From positions 1 to 33,834 of the forward strand of contig REDM01000196.1 in NCBI GenBank assembly GCA_007693485.1: 33,834 nucleotides of DNA. The letters are read 5' to 3'. Under the pieces are notes generated by a model. It saw only the letters and a list, made by a program, of their open reading frames with translations, was not told where the DNA came from and made no database searches. The position numbers and the translations under genes were made by a program. The stretch is from Spirochaetaceae bacterium. Its GTDB lineage: Bacteria; Spirochaetota; Spirochaetia; DSM-27196; PWMO01. Numbering within the stretch: the first letter of the stretch is position 1; each line of letters starts with the position of its first letter. Shown one piece after another: positions 31,196 through 33,834 of this stretch.

Positions 31196-33658
31196 TCAGT
31201 TGCCGCCGAAGCTCTTCACCTGGTGGGCCATCTCGCGCAACCGGCGTTCGACCACGGCGTTCACGCTGCCGCCTTCAAAGCGTCCGCGGGCGCTGCGGGC
31301 GCCGGCGTCCATACCGGTGAGAATTTCGAGGCCCTCGTCGATGGTGGAGATCGCGTAGATGTGAAAGCGTCGGTCGAACACCGCCTGCTGCACCTCGCGG
31401 TCAAGAATGAGGTTGGGCAGGTTCTGGCGCGGGATGATGACTCCCTGGGTGCCGGTGAGGCCGAGGTACTTGCACACCGCGAAGAAGCCTTCGATTTTCT
31501 CGCTGATCCCACCCACGGGCTGGATCTCTCCCATCTGGTTCACCGAGCCGGTCACCGCGATGTCCTGCCGCAGCGGCACCTCGGCGATTGACGAGAGCAG
31601 CACGTAGACCTCGGCCGACGAGGCGGAGTCACCGTCCACTTCCACGTAGGACTGCTCGAAGCAGACGCTCGCCGTGATGGAGAGCGGAAAGTCCTTTGCG
31701 TATTTCGACTGCAGGAAGCCCTCCAGAATATAGATGCCCTTGTCGTGCAGCTCTCCCGAGAGTCCCGATTCCCGTTCGATGTTAATGATGCCGTCGCTGC
31801 CGGGCGCGGTGCGCGCGGTGATGAGCATGGGGCGGGCAAAGGCGTAGAACCCCCGGTCAATGACGGCAAGGCCGTTGATGCGGCCCACCGCGCTTCCGGT
31901 GACCCCGATCAGCAGCTCCCCGGAGACGATCTGTTCGTCGATCTTTTCTTCCGGAAGGTTGTAGAGGTATCGGCGTTCCGCGAGGGTGCGGTCGATGACC
32001 GAACGGTCGATGGTTGTGCGGCCCTCGCTGCGCGCCCAGTGGTCGGCTTCGCGCATGACGTCGGCCACCAGCGAGAAGCGGGTGCTCAGCTTGTCGCGAA
32101 ACTCGGAGAGCCGGATTCCGTACTCCACAATCGCGGCAATGCCCGACGGCTCCAGCGCACGCAGCCCCTCATCGCGGGTGATCATGCGGGCAAACCCCAC
32201 GTACTCGCGGGTAGTCTCGTCGGTCCGGTTCATCATGGAATCAAACTCGGCGGGCACCTTGAAGAGTTTGCCAAACTCTTCATCCTGGTTGAAGAGGATG
32301 TCGTAGAGCGGCTCGGGCCCGGTCAGAATCACCTTGACGTCGATAGGGGCGGGCTCGGGTTTCAACGCGCCGGCCTGAACCGGAAACGGCCCCGGTACCG
32401 GCCGGATCTCGGCCTTCGCCTCGTTGATGGCGCGCTTCAGCGCGTTCCAGAGTTCTTCGTGAGGAATGACGTCTTCGGCGCGCAGGACCAGAAAGCCACC
32501 GGAGGCGCTGAGCAAGGCGCCTGCGCGCAGCATCATGAAGCTGCTGCGTGCTTCCCCGGTTGGTTCCAGGGAGAACTCCTGCGACCCGAAGAGTTTCTGG
32601 TAGTCGGGGTGGCTCTCAAAGATCAGCGGTGCCCGGGCGGTGTCGCCGTGATCAACAATCACGTTGACGTCGTAGCGCGCGAGTTGTGGCTCGCCGGGTT
32701 CGTCCTGCGGCGCATCGTTGTCGGCGGGCATGAACCATTCGATGTTCTCCACCATGTCGGCCCGCAGTTCGGCGAGCCAGGCGTGAATCTCGGCGCCCTC
32801 GAAGGCGGCACGGATCTCGGCCATCGCCGCATCCAGATGCGGAGCCACCGCGCCCACGCGCAGCTCCTTGAGCGACTGCTCTACGCGCGAGCGCTCTCCG
32901 CGCAGCCGGATGAAGATCTGGTTCATCTCGTCCATGTACTGGTAGTACTTCTCGCGAAGCGCCCGCCAGTGAGATTCCTCGATCTCGCCACCGTTGACCC
33001 GCTTCTGCATGGCGTCGAAGCTGGTTGCCTCTCCGTCCAGCACGGGCGCGATGTCGGTGCGCTGGTCCTGGCTGTCTTCTACCTGGACGATCTGGAAGCC
33101 CTCCTTCCCAAGCCGCCCCTCGAAGTCACGCAGCGCACGGTTTTCCCGTCCCTCGGCCTCGATAATGATGCGATCGCGTTGCTCGGTGAAGCCGCGGTTT
33201 TCCGACAGCGCCTCCAGGCTGCGCTGCACCGTGTCCACCAGCGCCTTGACCCTGGTGCGAAACGGGGTACCGGCACCTGGGGCAAAGGTGAGCAGACGCG
33301 GACGGTCGTGACGCCGGAAGTTAAACACATAGGCGTAATCCCTGAGCCGGGAGGTGTCGGAGCGATATTGCTCTGCCACCTGAAACACCGCCGAGCGGCG
33401 GCCGGTGCCGGGCACGCCGGTGACAAACAGGTTATACCCGCGGCCACGCATCTGCAGCGCCATGTGCAGGGCGCGCAGGGCGCGAGGCTGACCGATGATA
33501 TCAAACTCCCGGTCGCCGTTGTCCATGCGGTTGATGTCGTCTTCGGTGACGGCAAATCGAATCAGGTCGTCGGGGACCCGAAGCGCAGACGAGATATGGG
33601 GTTGTCCGTCGAGGGACTCGATGGGGGCATTGGCTGAAGGAGACGACTGTTGACTCAT
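31196..33658 (-). CDS. Lon-like protease (LonB/LonC type, AAA_32 family)
   Basis: The 820-residue protein has an N-terminal AAA-like module, a helical middle region and a C-terminal Lon protease domain. The Ser-Lys dyad is S678 in VDGDSASSAEVYVLL and K721 in SEKIEGFFAVCKYLG, so peptidase activity is likely. The Walker A position reads TGVPGTGRRS (G81-S89), with Arg in place of the usual Lys, so ATP use is uncertain. Some Lon-like proteases of this type (for example LonC) are ATP-independent. No N-terminal Lon substrate domain is present, so it is not the classic LonA. ATG 33658 (MSQQSS) is the probable start, without a clear Shine-Dalgarno. Direct repeats lie about 40-65 bp upstream. Confidence 0.92.
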   Translation of the reverse strand: MSQQSSPSANAPIESLDGQPHISSALRVPDDLIRFAVTEDDINRMDNGDREFDIIGQPRALRALHMALQMRGRGYNLFVTGVPGTGRRSAVFQVAEQYRSDTSRLRDYAYVFNFRRHDRPRLLTFAPGAGTPFRTRVKALVDTVQRSLEALSENRGFTEQRDRIIIEAEGRENRALRDFEGRLGKEGFQIVQVEDSQDQRTDIAPVLDGEATSFDAMQKRVNGGEIEESHWRALREKYYQYMDEMNQIFIRLRGERSRVEQSLKELRVGAVAPHLDAAMAEIRAAFEGAEIHAWLAELRADMVENIEWFMPADNDAPQDEPGEPQLARYDVNVIVDHGDTARAPLIFESHPDYQKLFGSQEFSLEPTGEARSSFMMLRAGALLSASGGFLVLRAEDVIPHEELWNALKRAINEAKAEIRPVPGPFPVQAGALKPEPAPIDVKVILTGPEPLYDILFNQDEEFGKLFKVPAEFDSMMNRTDETTREYVGFARMITRDEGLRALEPSGIAAIVEYGIRLSEFRDKLSTRFSLVADVMREADHWARSEGRTTIDRSVIDRTLAERRYLYNLPEEKIDEQIVSGELLIGVTGSAVGRINGLAVIDRGFYAFARPMLITARTAPGSDGIINIERESGLSGELHDKGIYILEGFLQSKYAKDFPLSITASVCFEQSYVEVDGDSASSAEVYVLLSSIAEVPLRQDIAVTGSVNQMGEIQPVGGISEKIEGFFAVCKYLGLTGTQGVIIPRQNLPNLILDREVQQAVFDRRFHIYAISTIDEGLEILTGMDAGARSARGRFEGGSVNAVVERRLREMAHQVKSFGGN

Positions 33659-33694
33659 GGCGACGCGTGTACCTGTTGGGTTCGATGGGGTAAG

Positions 33695-33725
33695 CGCCAA
33701 GATACTATTTCCACCGCCAAGATAC
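33695..33725 (-). promoter_or_regulatory. Direct repeats overlapping a candidate lon-like promoter
   Basis: CGCCAAGATAC occurs twice, at 33695-33705 and 33715-33725, exactly 20 bp apart. On the minus strand, TTGTAT-17-TATCTT falls across the two copies, so a dimeric regulator could control the Lon-like gene. The promoter itself is weak by consensus. Confidence 0.45.
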
Positions 33726-33728
33726 AAC

Positions 33729-33740
33729 CGCACGCGTGCG
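33729..33740. repeat. 12-bp perfect palindrome CGCACGCGTGCG
   Basis: A perfect self-complementary 12-mer in a CG-rich stretch (33729-33775) that also holds related steps such as GCGTACGC and GTGTACGCC. It lies between the divergent Lon-like gene and the gene starting at 33811. Confidence 0.5.
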
Positions 33741-33775
33741 CTGCACGCGTACGCCGCGCGTGTACGCCGGCGCGG

Positions 33776-33803
33776 TTGCCAAAACCCGGCCTCCAGATAT
33801 AAT
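33776..33803 (+). promoter_or_regulatory. Promoter of the truncated gene at the window end
   Basis: TTGCCA (33776-33781) and a perfect TATAAT (33798-33803) are 16 bp apart. ATG 33811 begins 7 nt after the -10 with no Shine-Dalgarno, which fits a leaderless mRNA. Confidence 0.6.
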
Positions 33804-33810
33804 GACGGGC

Positions 33811-33834
33811 ATGCGGATGGTTGAACTGGATATG
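33811..33834 (+). CDS. 5' end of a gene cut by the window edge
   Basis: Only eight codons are visible (MRMVELDM), so no function can be given. The start is supported by a strong promoter whose -10 ends 7 nt upstream. It is divergent from the Lon-like protease gene. Confidence 0.4.

Noticed and set aside
29753-33637. Long plus-strand open frames opposite the GHKL-HDOD and Lon-like genes (457 and 630 codons)
   Set aside because: They mirror real minus-strand genes. GC-rich third positions remove stops in the antisense frame, and the products show no motifs and low-complexity His/Val/Asp-rich sequence.

Overview
The window is GC-rich, gene-dense chromosomal DNA and most likely comes from a free-living, flagellated spirochaete (Spirochaetaceae-like). 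Support for this: a small FlgM anti-sigma-28 factor behind a near-consensus flagellar promoter; several lipoproteins with relaxed lipoboxes; and a GHKL-HDOD regulator of a kind I associate with spirochaetes. The assignment rests on gene content only. I see no rRNA, tRNA, CRISPR array, integrase, transposase or phage structural gene.

Layout. 1-4417 (+): membrane-anchored TlpA-type thioredoxin protein, a large lipoprotein with beta-sandwich repeats and a Pro-rich spacer, and an AbrB-family membrane protein. 4418-8118 (+): a leader, then a complete tripartite tricarboxylate transporter, tctC-tctB-tctA, with a terminator-like hairpin after tctC. 8160-10281 (+): a long hairpin, then a two-gene unit of a BioD/Pta-N-like ATPase with a DRTGG-like C-terminus and a membrane protein resembling the putative AbiC (phage abortive infection) family. 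10259-14409 (-): an acyl-CoA dehydrogenase, an FMN riboswitch with intrinsic terminator controlling ribBA, and an EamA/DMT transporter that could be a riboflavin carrier. 14571-16827 (+): an MltF-like lytic transglycosylase and a secreted protein of unknown function. 16898-25531 (-): a small lipoprotein; the tightly packed series aspS-serA-cyclophilin-quinone reductase-ribokinase; a sugar:cation symporter overlapping a HIT protein; and a membrane-anchored zinc-ribbon protein. 25614-28855 (+): rsmI, flgM, a degenerate iron-ADH homologue and a SpoU/TrmH methyltransferase. 28859-33658 (-): glutaredoxin-OsmC, a GHKL-HDOD regulator and a Lon-like protease. The last 24 bases begin another plus-strand gene.

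How the parts fit. There is one clear regulated metabolic unit (FMN riboswitch-ribBA), one carboxylate uptake operon, one flagellar checkpoint gene with its own sigma-28 promoter, and several stress or redox functions. Recurrent theme: several genes lacking a Shine-Dalgarno sequence have a -10-like hexamer 7-9 nt before the start codon, which suggests leaderless transcripts. The most unusual proteins are the iron-ADH homologue that has lost its metal-binding histidines, the AbiC-like/ATPase pair, and the duplicated zinc-ribbon protein. All calls are by reading the sequence; no database search was run.
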